Made by a program: the position numbers and the translations under genes. Shown piece after piece: positions 1-7,721 of a stretch of DNA of 64,000 nucleotides (its first letter is position 1; each line of letters opens with the position of its first letter). This DNA comes from Acetobacteraceae bacterium. GTDB taxonomy: Bacteria; Pseudomonadota; Alphaproteobacteria; Acetobacterales; Acetobacteraceae. A model generated the notes under the pieces. It was given only the letters and a program-made list of their open reading frames with translations. It was not told where the DNA came from and did no database searches. The stretch covers positions 25,908 to 89,907 of the forward strand of contig CANJLW010000015.1 of NCBI GenBank assembly GCA_947475245.1, written 5' to 3'.

Positions 1-109
1 TGCGGGCCGCCGGTTCCAGCGCCTTGATATCGGCGCGGGCATGCCAGGGGGCGGCAACCACGGCACCGAAGCCCGCGACGGCGAAGCGGCGTGTCAGTAG
101 GTTCGGCAT
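1..109 (-). CDS. ABC transporter solute-binding protein, N-terminal fragment (cut by window edge)
   Basis: Only the first 36 codons are inside the window. They begin MPNLLTRRFAVAGFGAVV, with a twin-arginine stretch, a hydrophobic core and an ARA-type cleavage site, followed by DIKALEPAAR. The same layout opens the three full-length binding proteins just downstream (ADLSKLHEAAKK, ADMGALEAAARK, ANLADLEAEARK), so this is read as a fourth tandem paralogue of the COG1840 (AfuA-like) family. It lies on the same strand as the others, 26 bp after the first complete copy begins. Ligand unknown. Confidence 0.7.
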   Translation of the reverse strand, partial: MPNLLTRRFAVAGFGAVVAAPWHARADIKALEPAAR

Positions 110-135
110 GGTCGTCCTGTCCTCCCGGTTCATTG

Positions 136-1167
136 TCAATTGCCGAACGTCTCGCGCCATTGTTCGACGACTTCCGGTATCCCCTTGGCGATTTCCGCCA
201 CGGACGCCGTCAGCAATTTAACTGTTTCAAGCGAACGCTGGCCCGACGTCAAGGTCATGCCGGGGCGAACGGGATCGCCGTGCAGGGCGGTGGCGAACTT
301 CGCGAACTCCTCCCCCAACAGCCATTCCATGAACAGGCGCGCGGCGTTCGGGTGCGGGGCATTCGCCATGATCGCGACCGGGCCGATGCACAGCCCGGTT
401 CCGTCGGTCGGGTAAACCGGCGCAATTGGGTTGCCCTTGTCGACCTGCTGGAACGTCGTGCTGCCGGGGGCGGGGCCGACCAGCGCCTCTCCGGCATTCA
501 CCAGCGTGACCGGGTCATTGCCGGATCGCCCGATGCGCGGGTTGTTCTTGGCAAGCTTCTCGAAATACTCCCAGCCATACAGCTTCTTTAGCGCCACCAC
601 CCAGACGCCGGTGCAGCCGCTGAAGGCCGGATGCCCGGTGGCGATGCGGCCTTTCCATTTGGGATCGAGCAGATCGAGCCAGGATTTCGGCGCGTCCGCG
701 GCGGCGACCTTCTGGCTGTTGTAGATGATCATGTGAGAGATCGCGGTGGACGGGTAGAAATAGCCGGGATCGGCGACCGCCTGGAACGCGGGCATCAGCC
801 CGTCGGCGCCCGTCGGGCGATAAACCGCAAGCGCGCCGCGCGCCTTCAGCGCCGGGTACTGCGCGATATCGGTGGAACTGAACACATCGCATTGCGGGGC
901 ATTGTTCTTCATGTCCTGCAACAGCCGTTCATAGGCAACCTGACCAGTCGTCCTGATCACCGATACCCTTATCCCCGGATACCGCGCGCTAAACGCTCGG
1001 CCCATGCGTTCGGCGGTCTCGCTGTCGAACTGGGCGATGTACCAGGTGACGGTCGCTTCCTTGCGCGCCTCCGCCTCCAGATCGGCGAGATTGGCGCGCG
1101 CGCCGGTCGTGGGCAGCAGGCCGGCGCCGGTGGCGACAAGCAGGCCGCGTCTCGAAAGAGTCCACAT
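136..1167 (-). CDS. Periplasmic solute-binding protein, COG1840 (AfuA/FbpA-like) family, copy 1
   Basis: 343 residues. The N-terminus MWTLSRRGLLVATGAGLL has a Tat-like SRRGLL motif and a hydrophobic core ending near GARA, so export is expected. The mature part begins like the iron-type family (EARKEATVTWYIAQF) and carries TTGQVAYERLLQDMKN, CDVFSSTDIAQYPALKARG and a C-terminal PHPNAARLFMEWLL block typical of COG1840 proteins. A GGAG lies 9 bp before the ATG. It is one of four tandem paralogues that keep many identical blocks, which indicates local duplication. No permease or ATPase is adjacent on this strand; the complete importer at 7.7-11.6 kb has its own, more distant binding protein. The ligand cannot be inferred: the family includes ferric-iron, phosphonate-type and organic-acid binders. 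Confidence 0.88.
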   Translation of the reverse strand: MWTLSRRGLLVATGAGLLPTTGARANLADLEAEARKEATVTWYIAQFDSETAERMGRAFSARYPGIRVSVIRTTGQVAYERLLQDMKNNAPQCDVFSSTDIAQYPALKARGALAVYRPTGADGLMPAFQAVADPGYFYPSTAISHMIIYNSQKVAAADAPKSWLDLLDPKWKGRIATGHPAFSGCTGVWVVALKKLYGWEYFEKLAKNNPRIGRSGNDPVTLVNAGEALVGPAPGSTTFQQVDKGNPIAPVYPTDGTGLCIGPVAIMANAPHPNAARLFMEWLLGEEFAKFATALHGDPVRPGMTLTSGQRSLETVKLLTASVAEIAKGIPEVVEQWRETFGN

Positions 1168-1179
1168 CGCCGGATGCTC

Positions 1180-2208
1180 CTAGTTGCCGAAGGTATCGCG
1201 CCATTGCTCGATCGCCTCGGGCAGTTGTTTGGCGATTTCGGCGCTGGTCATGTTGATGGTCTTGATGTCCGACAGGGCTTTCGACCCGGCCATGCGCGGG
1301 GCGTCGGCGCGGACCGGTTCAAGGTGCCAATCCTTGCAGGCGGCGGCATATTCCAGGCTGAGCAGCCATTCCATGAACAACCGCCCGGCGGCGGGATGCG
1401 GGGCCTGGGCGGTGATCGCGGAGGGACCGACGCACAGGACCGTGCCGTCTTCCGGGTAGCTGAAGCCGATCGGATTGCCCTTGTCGATGTTCTGGATGGC
1501 CGTGCTCATCGGGCCGGTGCCGACCCAGCATTCCCCGGCATTCAGCATCGCAATGGGATCGTTGCCGGAGCGGCCGATGCGGGGTTTGTTCTTTTCCAGC
1601 TTCTCGAAGAACGCCCAGCCGTATTGCTTGCGCATCGCCAGCACCCATTGCCCGAAATAGCCGCTGAACGCGGGGTGACCCAGGGCGACGCGGCTTTTGA
1701 ATTTCGGATCCAGCAGGTCGGTGCAGCGCAGCGGGATGTCGGCGGCTTTCACATTTTTAGTGTGATAGACGACGATCTGCAGGGAACCGGTGGTCGGATA
1801 ATAAAAGCCGGGATCGGACAGGCCGCGATACGGGCCGGCAAGCTCGCCGACACCCTGCGGTTCGTACCGCGCAAGCGCGCCGCGCGCCTTCAACGCCGGA
1901 TAATGGGCGATGTCGGTGGAACTGAAGACGTCGCAATGCGGGGTGTTGTTCTTCAACTCCTGCTGCAAGCGTTCGAACGCAACCTGTCCGGTGGTGCGGA
2001 TGACGGAGACGGTGATGCCGGGGTAGCGCTGGCTGAAGCGCTTTCCCATTGCCTCCGCCGCTTCGCCGCTCATTTGCGCGACATACCAGGTCAGCGCGCC
2101 TTCCTTGCGCGCGGCGGCTTCCAAGGCCCCCATGTCGGCGCGGGCGCGCCCGGGCAGCAGCGCGCTGGTTCCAAGGCCGATGGTCGCCAGTCGTCGTGTC
2201 AGTCGCAT
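1180..2208 (-). CDS. Periplasmic solute-binding protein, COG1840 family, copy 2
   Basis: 342 residues, 12 bp upstream of copy 1 on the same strand. The signal region MRLTRRLATIGLGTSALL (two arginines, RARA cleavage) precedes DMGALEAAARKEGALTWYVA. It shares blocks with both neighbours, for example IRTTGQVAFERLQQELKN, CDVFSSTDIAHYPALKARG, RIGRSGNDP and the C-terminal IEQWRDTFGN. The start is the ATG directly before the signal peptide; its ribosome site is weak (AGAAG), and translation may be coupled to copy 3. A periplasmic ligand-binding role is known for the family. The reason for several near-identical receptors side by side is not visible here; ligand diversification after tandem duplication is an inference. 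Confidence 0.88.
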   Translation of the reverse strand: MRLTRRLATIGLGTSALLPGRARADMGALEAAARKEGALTWYVAQMSGEAAEAMGKRFSQRYPGITVSVIRTTGQVAFERLQQELKNNTPHCDVFSSTDIAHYPALKARGALARYEPQGVGELAGPYRGLSDPGFYYPTTGSLQIVVYHTKNVKAADIPLRCTDLLDPKFKSRVALGHPAFSGYFGQWVLAMRKQYGWAFFEKLEKNKPRIGRSGNDPIAMLNAGECWVGTGPMSTAIQNIDKGNPIGFSYPEDGTVLCVGPSAITAQAPHPAAGRLFMEWLLSLEYAAACKDWHLEPVRADAPRMAGSKALSDIKTINMTSAEIAKQLPEAIEQWRDTFGN

Positions 2209-2215
2209 GTGTCTT

Positions 2216-3256
2216 CTAGCCTCCGAACGTATCGCGCCATTGCTCTACCACTTCGGGCAGACCCCGGGCGATTTCCGCGCTGCTGAGTGTCAGCGCCTTG
2301 AAGTCGGTCAATCTGCGGGCGCCCGGCAGGATGGGGGCGTCGGCGCGCACCGGTTCCATGTGCCAGGCGACGCAGGTTTCGCCGTAATCGGCGCTGAGCA
2401 GCCATTCCATGAACAGGCGCGCGGCGTTGGGATGCGGGGCAGCGGCCAGCACGGCGGATGGGCCGACGCACAGCACGGCGCCGTCCTCGGGGTAAAGCAA
2501 GCCGAGCGGGTTTCCCTTGCCGGCGGCCTGAAGCGCGGTGCTGGTGGGGCCGGTGCCGATCAGACACTCCCCGGCGGTGATGACCTGGATCGGGTCGTTG
2601 CCGGATCGGCCGACGCGCGGCTTGTTGGCCGCGAGTTTTTCAAAGAATTGCCAGCCGTAGACCTTCCGCATACCGAGCACCCATTGGGCAAAATAGGCGC
2701 TGAAGCCTGGGTGCCCGGTGGCGATGCGGCCTTTCCAGCGCGGGTCGATCAGATCGGTGTTTTGTTTTGGCCAGTCCTCTCGGCGCAGCAAGGTCGTGTG
2801 GTAGACCATCGCCTGGATCGAGGCTGTGGTGGGATAGAAATACCCGGCCTCTCCCTGGCCTTCGAACGCGGGCAGCAGCGCGCCGACGCTTTCGACATCG
2901 TACCGCGCCAGCGCGTTGCGCGCCTTCAGGGCGGAGTATTGGGTGATGTCGGTGGAACTGTAGACGTCGCAATGCGGTGTGTTGTTCTTCAGTTCTTGCG
3001 TCAGACGCGAATAGGCCACTTGTCCGGTGGTGCGGATGGCGTTGACCGCGATGCCGGGGTAGCGCTGGGCAAAGCGCTTGCCCATGGCTTCGGCGGCTTC
3101 GCCGGTCATTTGGCTGACGTACCAGGTGACCTCGCCTTCTTTTTTCGCGGCTTCGTGCAATTTGGACAAATCGGCGCGCGCCGAAGGCGGGGCAAACATC
3201 GAGGCGGCGATCAGGCCGAGTCCGGCCGTCGTTGTGCGGCGGCTGATGGTTTTCAT
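2216..3256 (-). CDS. Periplasmic solute-binding protein, COG1840 family, copy 3
   Basis: 346 residues from the ATG at 3256. A longer in-frame extension upstream is rejected because GGGAG sits correctly before this ATG and the protein then opens with a proper Tat-like signal, MKTISRRTTTAGLGLIAA, ending SARA. The body has the family blocks: KKEGEVTWYVSQMTGEAAEA, TTGQVAYSRLTQELKNNTPH, RIATGHPGFSA, RVGRSGNDPIQV and PHPNAARLFMEWLLSADY. It is the first gene of the leftward binding-protein run and is divergent from the small secreted-protein genes at 3.45 kb, so the promoter should lie in 3257-3320. Copies 2 and 3 share the Gly-Glu-Ala-Ala-Glu-Ala segment and look closest to each other. Confidence 0.88.
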   Translation of the reverse strand: MKTISRRTTTAGLGLIAASMFAPPSARADLSKLHEAAKKEGEVTWYVSQMTGEAAEAMGKRFAQRYPGIAVNAIRTTGQVAYSRLTQELKNNTPHCDVYSSTDITQYSALKARNALARYDVESVGALLPAFEGQGEAGYFYPTTASIQAMVYHTTLLRREDWPKQNTDLIDPRWKGRIATGHPGFSAYFAQWVLGMRKVYGWQFFEKLAANKPRVGRSGNDPIQVITAGECLIGTGPTSTALQAAGKGNPLGLLYPEDGAVLCVGPSAVLAAAPHPNAARLFMEWLLSADYGETCVAWHMEPVRADAPILPGARRLTDFKALTLSSAEIARGLPEVVEQWRDTFGG

Positions 3257-3450
3257 GGTTACGCTCCCTTGATGGGAGGTTACGGCGGAGCTTACGGAGG
3301 GGCAATCGTCGGATTGCGGTATTTTAATGCGATATAGCATCGTTGCCCAGATTTCGCCGTAAGCTGGGCAAGGGCCCGCCGCAATCGGGGGGCTTAATCC
3401 TTCTCAGCCGGGAACAACCAACCACCTCCCGGCGGAAAAGGAAAACTCCC

Positions 3451-3726
3451 ATGAACCGCTTTCTGACGCTTGCTTCCACCGGGTTGTTCGCCGCTGGGCT
3501 CGCGGTTCTTCCGGTCGCCGCCTTTGCCCAGGGTGGCACCTCCACCGACGCGAAGCCGGTTGTTTCGGCGCCCGCCGCGAAGGCGACGACGATGACCGAC
3601 AGCAAGGCACCCGCGGGCGGCACCGTGGCGAAAGACGCCAAGGCCCCCGTGAAGACCGAAGCCGGCAAGGTCAGCGCGACGACGCCGACCCACCCGGCGC
3701 CGGTGAAGTCCGGCAACGGCGCGTAA
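3451..3726 (+). CDS. Small secreted Ala/Lys/Thr/Pro-rich protein, copy 1
   Basis: 91 residues. The start is set by an AGGAAAA ribosome site before the ATG and by the signal peptide that follows (MNRFLTLASTGLFAAGLAVL, cleavage expected after AFA). The mature part, about 67 residues, is low-complexity and basic: TDAKP, PAAKATTMTD, SKAPAGGTVAKDAKAP, KTEAGK, then THPAPVKSGNGA. There are no cysteines, membrane segments or recognisable domains. Such a chain is likely extended and periplasmic or cell-surface. I do not recognise a characterised family. Copies 2 and 3 follow in tandem, each with its own leader, so expression is probably high or dosage-dependent (inference). Confidence 0.85.
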   Translation: MNRFLTLASTGLFAAGLAVLPVAAFAQGGTSTDAKPVVSAPAAKATTMTDSKAPAGGTVAKDAKAPVKTEAGKVSATTPTHPAPVKSGNGA

Positions 3727-3794
3727 GCCTCGCCGCAGACCAGGACGTTCGTCGCGGCGCGGTCTCCTCCCCCACCGTCGCGGCGAACAGCCGG

Positions 3795-3840
3795 AACAGG
3801 GCCTGCCTCGCATTATGCGGGCAGGCCCTGTTCTTTTTTT
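3795..3840 (+). terminator. Rho-independent terminator after secreted-protein copy 1
   Basis: A perfect 13-bp stem is formed by AACAGGGCCTGCC (3795-3807) and GGCAGGCCCTGTT (3820-3832), with a further short GCAT/ATGC helix inside the loop, followed by TTCTTTTTTTT. This is one of the strongest intrinsic terminators in the window and sits about 70 bp after the stop codon. Confidence 0.95.
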
Positions 3841-4004
3841 TGTGTTTGAAATTGTGATGTTGTGGATTGCATTATTTTAATACGAAATAGTATCGGTGCC
3901 ACGATTTCGCCTTGCCGACAGCGAAACGTCGCCGCAATCGGGATGCTTAATCCTTCTCAGCCGGGAGCAACCGAACATCCTCCCCGGCGGAAAGGAAAAC
4001 TCCC

Positions 4005-4280
4005 ATGAACCGCTTCCTGACGATTGCTTCCACGGGTCTTTTCGCCACCGGCCTCGCGATCCTGCCGATCAGCGCCTTTGCCCAGGGTGGTGCGTCCACC
4101 GACGCGAAGCCGGCCGTTACCGCGCCCGCCGCGAAGTCCGCGACGATGACCGACAGCAAGGCCCCGGCCGGCGGCACGGTGGCGAAAGACGCCAAGGCTC
4201 CCGCGAAGACCGAAGCCGGCAAGGTCAGCGCGACGACCCCGACCCATCCGGCCCCGGTGAAGTCCGGCAACGGCGCGTAA
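4005..4280 (+). CDS. Small secreted Ala/Lys/Thr/Pro-rich protein, copy 2
   Basis: 91 residues: signal peptide MNRFLTIASTGLFATGLAIL with expected cleavage after SAFA, then a mature repeat-like chain (TDAKPAV, PAAKSATMTD, SKAPAGGTVAKDAKAPAKTE) ending VKSGNGA. It differs from copy 1 by a handful of conservative changes (for example Ala for Thr after GG, Ser for Thr in AAKS). The ribosome site AAAGGAAAA precedes the ATG. As a separate transcription unit with its own promoter-like sequence and terminator it can be expressed independently. Function unknown. Confidence 0.85.
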   Translation: MNRFLTIASTGLFATGLAILPISAFAQGGASTDAKPAVTAPAAKSATMTDSKAPAGGTVAKDAKAPAKTEAGKVSATTPTHPAPVKSGNGA

Positions 4281-4349
4281 GCCTCGCCGCCGACCAGGAC
4301 GTTCGTCGCGGCGCGGTCTCCTCCCCCAACCGTCGCGGCGAACAGCCGG

Positions 4350-4394
4350 AACAGGGCCTGCCTCGCATTATGCGGGCAGGCCCTGTTCTTTTTT
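4350..4394 (+). terminator. Rho-independent terminator after secreted-protein copy 2
   Basis: The same 13-bp stem as in unit 1 (AACAGGGCCTGCC 4350-4362 with GGCAGGCCCTGTT 4375-4387), followed by TTCTTTTTT. It is conserved between units 1 and 2 and absent after copy 3, where the sequence runs straight into a convergent MFS gene. Confidence 0.95.
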
Positions 4395-4426
4395 GTGTTT
4401 GAAATTTTGCTGTTTATGGTTAAGGA

Positions 4427-4832
4427 GTTTTAATACGAAATAGCATTGTTGCCACGATTTCGCCTTGCCGACATCGAAACGTCGCCGCAATCCGGGTGCT
4501 TAATCCTTCTCAGCCGGGAGCAACCGAACACCTCCCCGGCGGAAAGGAAAACTCCCATGAACCGCTTCCTGACGATTGCTTCCACGGGTCTTTTCGCCAC
4601 CGGCCTCGCGATCCTGCCGATCAGCGCTTTTGCCCAAGGCGGCACCTCCACCGACGCGAAGCCGGTCGTTACCGCGCCCGCCGCAAAGTCCGCGACGATG
4701 ACCGACAGCAAGGCCCCGGCTGGCGGCACCGTGGCGAAAGACGCCAAGGCCCCCGCGAAGACCGAAGCTGGCAAGATCAGCGCGACGACCCCGACCCACC
4801 CCGCACCGGTGAAGTCCGGCAACGGCGCCTGA
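4427..4832 (+). repeat. Tandem gene-containing repeat, unit 3 (lacks the terminator part)
   Basis: Third unit, aligned from GTTTTAATACGAAATAG. The leader hairpin (GCCGGG 4513-4518 with CCCGGC 4535-4540) and the gene are kept. Homology stops at the stop codon: the trailing ~150 bp with the terminator present in units 1 and 2 is replaced by the 3' end of a convergent gene. Confidence 0.88.
4557..4832 (+). CDS. Small secreted Ala/Lys/Thr/Pro-rich protein, copy 3
   Basis: 91 residues, nearly identical to copy 2 (signal MNRFLTIASTGLFATGLAIL; mature part with PVVTAPAAKSATMTD and ending VKSGNGA). The stop codon is TGA rather than TAA. It ends only 10 bp from the stop of the convergent MFS gene and has no intrinsic terminator of the kind that follows copies 1 and 2, so its transcript could run antisense into that gene. 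Function unknown; a secreted basic low-complexity protein. Confidence 0.85.
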   Translation: MNRFLTIASTGLFATGLAILPISAFAQGGTSTDAKPVVTAPAAKSATMTDSKAPAGGTVAKDAKAPAKTEAGKISATTPTHPAPVKSGNGA

Positions 4833-4842
4833 TCTCGCCCGC

Positions 4843-6147
4843 TTAACCGCCTGCGCCGGGCAGACGATGCATCTGCCCGGCGACGACGCGTACATGCCGC
4901 GGCGCGGCACGCCAGACCGCCGCGGCCGAGACCGCGCTGACGCCGATCCCCAGCCAAAACGCCGCGACGTAGTTACCGGTCGCGTCATGCAGCACGCCGC
5001 TGACCCAAGGCCCCGCCGCGCCGCCGGCCAGCGCCGCCAGCATCACGCTGCCGAAGATCACGCCGAAATGCGGCCCCTGAAAGATCTCCGCGACGATCGC
5101 GCCCATGACCGATGTCAGCCCATAGCCCAGCACGCCCTGCGCCAGAACCATCGCGCAGAGCAGCGGCAAAAGCGGCAGATGCGCCAACACCAGCAGCGCG
5201 GCGAAGCAAATCGCAAAGCCCAGGCAGGCGATGGCCCAGACGATCTCTCGCCCGACGCGGTCCGACATATGCCCGAGGACGATCTGACCGGGTATTCCCG
5301 CCAGGCTGACGAAGCCCAAGGCCCAGGCGGACAGCGTCGGGTCGAAGCCGATCTCGATCAGATAGCGGGTTTGGTGCACCTGCACGGCGTACCAGATATA
5401 AAGCCCCCCGAAAAACCCAAGCGCGAGCCACCAGAAGCGGGCGGTGCGCAGGGCAAGCGGCAATGTCCATGCGATGGCCGCCCAGGCGGGATCAACGATG
5501 TTTGACGGAGGGGGAACAGAGCCTTGCGGCGGCTCCGGATCGCCGTCCGGCAGCAGCCCCATATCCTGCGGCCGTTTGTGCAACAGCAGATTGATCGGCG
5601 CGAGCACGACCAGCAGCACGATGCCGAGGGTGAGACTGCCGGCGCGCCAGCCGGCCCCTTCGATCATTGCCTGCAGCCACGGCATCATGACGGTGGACCC
5701 GACGCCCACGCCGGAAAACGCGATGCCCATCGCCAGTCCGCGCCGGCGGGCAAACCAGTTCGGCAGGAACAGCGATTGGCCGGAATAGCCCAGGCAGACA
5801 CTGCCGCCGCCGACCAGAACGCCGATGGTCAGATATAAATGCCAGGGTTGGCTGGTCAGCGGCGCCAGCAACAGACCGCCGCCCATCAGCAGGACGCCCA
5901 GTTCCATGACGGCGCGCGGCCCCGCGCGGTCCATCAACCGTCCGATCAGCGGGCTCATACAGGCCGAGATCAGGAAGCCGAAGGAAAATGCCCCCGCGGT
6001 GACGCCGCGGCCCCAGCCGAATTCGTCGAGGATGGGTGGGAACAGCAGAGAGAACGCGGTGCGCGCGTTCACTCCGATGCCCATGGTGACGAAGGTGACG
6101 GCGACGATGACCCAGCCGAAATACAATCGCGATCTCATGCCGAACAT
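4843..6147 (-). CDS. Major facilitator superfamily transporter (monocarboxylate/oxalate-formate type)
   Basis: 434 residues with about 12 hydrophobic segments. It opens LYFGWVIVAVTFVTMGIG and has the MFS loop motif GRLMDRAGPRAVMELG after TM2 and a helical break before GDPEPPQGS (central loop). TM4-5 carry GYSGQSLFLPNWFARRRGLA, which resembles OFA/monocarboxylate permeases (inferred from pattern). The start at 6147 has only a weak GGCGG site; Met-4 is an alternative. It follows the next MFS gene by 16 bp on the same strand, so the two are probably co-transcribed. Substrate unknown; proximity to COG1840 binding proteins suggests organic-acid uptake, but this is conjecture. Confidence 0.88.
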   Translation of the reverse strand: MFGMRSRLYFGWVIVAVTFVTMGIGVNARTAFSLLFPPILDEFGWGRGVTAGAFSFGFLISACMSPLIGRLMDRAGPRAVMELGVLLMGGGLLLAPLTSQPWHLYLTIGVLVGGGSVCLGYSGQSLFLPNWFARRRGLAMGIAFSGVGVGSTVMMPWLQAMIEGAGWRAGSLTLGIVLLVVLAPINLLLHKRPQDMGLLPDGDPEPPQGSVPPPSNIVDPAWAAIAWTLPLALRTARFWWLALGFFGGLYIWYAVQVHQTRYLIEIGFDPTLSAWALGFVSLAGIPGQIVLGHMSDRVGREIVWAIACLGFAICFAALLVLAHLPLLPLLCAMVLAQGVLGYGLTSVMGAIVAEIFQGPHFGVIFGSVMLAALAGGAAGPWVSGVLHDATGNYVAAFWLGIGVSAVSAAAVWRAAPRHVRVVAGQMHRLPGAGG

Positions 6148-6163
6148 CGTCCGCCTGTTTGGA

Positions 6164-7555
6164 TCAGATCGCGATCTCGTCGAGTTCCTTTCCCGCGTGT
6201 TCGGGGCTGTAGAACCAGATGATCGCGGCCTGGATGACCATGATGACCGGGATCAGGAAGAATGCGGCCTGGAAGGAGCCGGTCGCTTCCCGCAGGTACA
6301 CCGAGACGAACGGCCAGAGCACGTAGCCGCAGAACATGCCGACCGTCCAGGAAAAGCCGTTGCCCACGCCCCGGATCCGCGTCGGGTACATTTCCGACGT
6401 ATAGGTGGTGATTGGTCCCCAGACGCCGAGGAAACCCCAGCCCCAGGCGATGCCCAGAACAAAGAGTGTCGTCTTGTCGGTGGCGAAGATCCAGATGGTC
6501 ATGCAGACCGTCGCCTGGGCGAGCATGAACAGGAAGCCGAGGCGACGGCCGAGCTTGTCGATGAACCAACCGGCGAAGCAGATGCCGGTGACGCCGACCA
6601 GACCCCACCAGATATAGAAGTTGCCGTATTCGGCCGGGGTGAAGCCGTGCTGTTCCTTCAGGAACAGGGGCATCCAGAGTCCCACCGTGCTGAACGCGAT
6701 GACCGAGGTCGCGGCGACGAAGGTGGACAGCAGGGTGTTCTTGAGCAGGTCAGGCAGGAACAACTGGCGAATGCCGACCTTGCCGGCCTTGCTCATCCAC
6801 TCCCGATCGTCCTCCGCCACGACCTGACCGCGCGCGATGCGTTCCTTGATGCGGTTCCGCCGATCCTGCAACCGCACCCAGTACGGCGATTCCGGGCACA
6901 TGAAGCGAACATAGATGCCGATCAACGCGATGACCGCCGGCGGCAGAAAGGCGGCGCGCCAGCCGAACTCCGACACGATATAGGCGGCGATGCCGCCGGC
7001 GAGGGCGGCGCCGACTCCCCACGCGGAGCGATCGGCGCTGATGACGAGGCCGCGATATTTGGCGGGCCAGGTTTCGGCGACGAGCATGCTGCCGATGGCC
7101 CATTCGCCGTTCAGCGAGAAGCGGACCAGCCCATAGGCGAAGACGTAGAACCAGAAGCTGTCGGACAGCGCGACCAGCGGCATGCAGAGCGAGAACATGG
7201 CGATGTTGATCGCCAGTAGATTGCGCCTGCCGTACTTGTCGGCGAGCCATGGCCAGAAGTAGAGGCCGACCAGGCCGATCAGCATCGCGATCTGCACGCC
7301 GGAGCGATAGCTGGGCAGATCGACGCCGAATTCCTTGATCACCTGCGGCGCGACAACAGCGAAAATAACGCCGTCCATGCCGTCGAAGCCCCAGCCGAGA
7401 CCGTTGGCGGTCGCGATATGCCAATGGGTCGGCGTGACCTTGGTGTTGTCGGCGGCGGCTCGAAACGTCGCCGATTGCATGTATTTTTGTTCAAGCGGTC
7501 CCATCTCCGCCGTTCCGGCGGTGGGCGGACTCGTGCCCATGCTGACTGAAGTCAT
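6164..7555 (-). CDS. MFS transporter, aromatic-acid/lactate-type proton symporter family
   Basis: 463 residues from the ATG at 7555, chosen because GGAAGGAAA precedes it; 43 upstream in-frame codons have no such site. A hydrophilic N-terminus (about 45 residues) leads into ANGLGWGFDGMDGVIFAV, the TM1 signature with acidic residues typical of AAHS/SHS-type carriers. This is followed by WLADKYGRRNLLAINIAM (loop 2-3 motif), a charged central loop (DRRNRIKERIARG), and the second-half motif FIDKLGRRLGFLF. About 12 TM segments. It is likely a proton-coupled carboxylate or aromatic acid importer (family inference). It starts divergently from the ABC importer at 7722. Confidence 0.88.
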   Translation of the reverse strand: MTSVSMGTSPPTAGTAEMGPLEQKYMQSATFRAAADNTKVTPTHWHIATANGLGWGFDGMDGVIFAVVAPQVIKEFGVDLPSYRSGVQIAMLIGLVGLYFWPWLADKYGRRNLLAINIAMFSLCMPLVALSDSFWFYVFAYGLVRFSLNGEWAIGSMLVAETWPAKYRGLVISADRSAWGVGAALAGGIAAYIVSEFGWRAAFLPPAVIALIGIYVRFMCPESPYWVRLQDRRNRIKERIARGQVVAEDDREWMSKAGKVGIRQLFLPDLLKNTLLSTFVAATSVIAFSTVGLWMPLFLKEQHGFTPAEYGNFYIWWGLVGVTGICFAGWFIDKLGRRLGFLFMLAQATVCMTIWIFATDKTTLFVLGIAWGWGFLGVWGPITTYTSEMYPTRIRGVGNGFSWTVGMFCGYVLWPFVSVYLREATGSFQAAFFLIPVIMVIQAAIIWFYSPEHAGKELDEIAI

Positions 7556-7721
7556 TGGCGTTTCCTTCCCCTTCGGCGCCGTTCCGCTTTGTGCGGTAAC
7601 TTGACGCCAACGAAAGCCTAGGACCGCTTCCGCCAAAACTGCAAATGCGATTGCGGGAAAGCGTTGCAAACCATCCCGGGGCATGTGACACGACCGCCGT
7701 TGAAAGCAGGGAGTTCACAGG

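Larger units (their letters stand above)
3321..3873 (+). repeat. Tandem 553-bp gene-containing repeat, unit 1
   Basis: The first of three head-to-tail units that each contain an AT-rich promoter-like stretch (around ATTTTAATGCGATATAGCAT), a conserved leader, one 91-codon gene and, in units 1 and 2, a strong terminator. The ATG positions 3451, 4005 and 4557 give spacings of 554 and 552 bp. In unit 1 the leader has a 7-bp hairpin (GCCGGGA at 3407-3413 with TCCCGGC at 3427-3433) ending just before the AGGAAAA ribosome site. The other units start at 3874 and 4427, and unit 3 ends with its stop codon at 4832. Identity is high inside the gene and in the leader, so the duplication is recent or homogenised. 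Confidence 0.9.
3874..4426 (+). repeat. Tandem 553-bp gene-containing repeat, unit 2
   Basis: Second head-to-tail unit, opening with the AT-rich ATTTTAATACGAAATAG. It has the same leader hairpin (GCCGGG 3960-3965 with CCCGGC 3983-3988), the second copy of the secreted-protein gene and its own terminator. It differs from unit 3 at only a few positions over the gene, closer than either is to unit 1. Confidence 0.9.

Noticed and set aside
4855..4881. GCCGGGCAGA/TCTGCCCGGC hairpin as a terminator of the third secreted gene
   Set aside because: It is inside the 3' coding part of the convergent MFS gene and lacks a T run; may be chance in codons.
5825..7219. A 464-codon plus-strand frame over the second MFS gene
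   Set aside because: Antisense shadow; composition reflects the complementary MFS codons.
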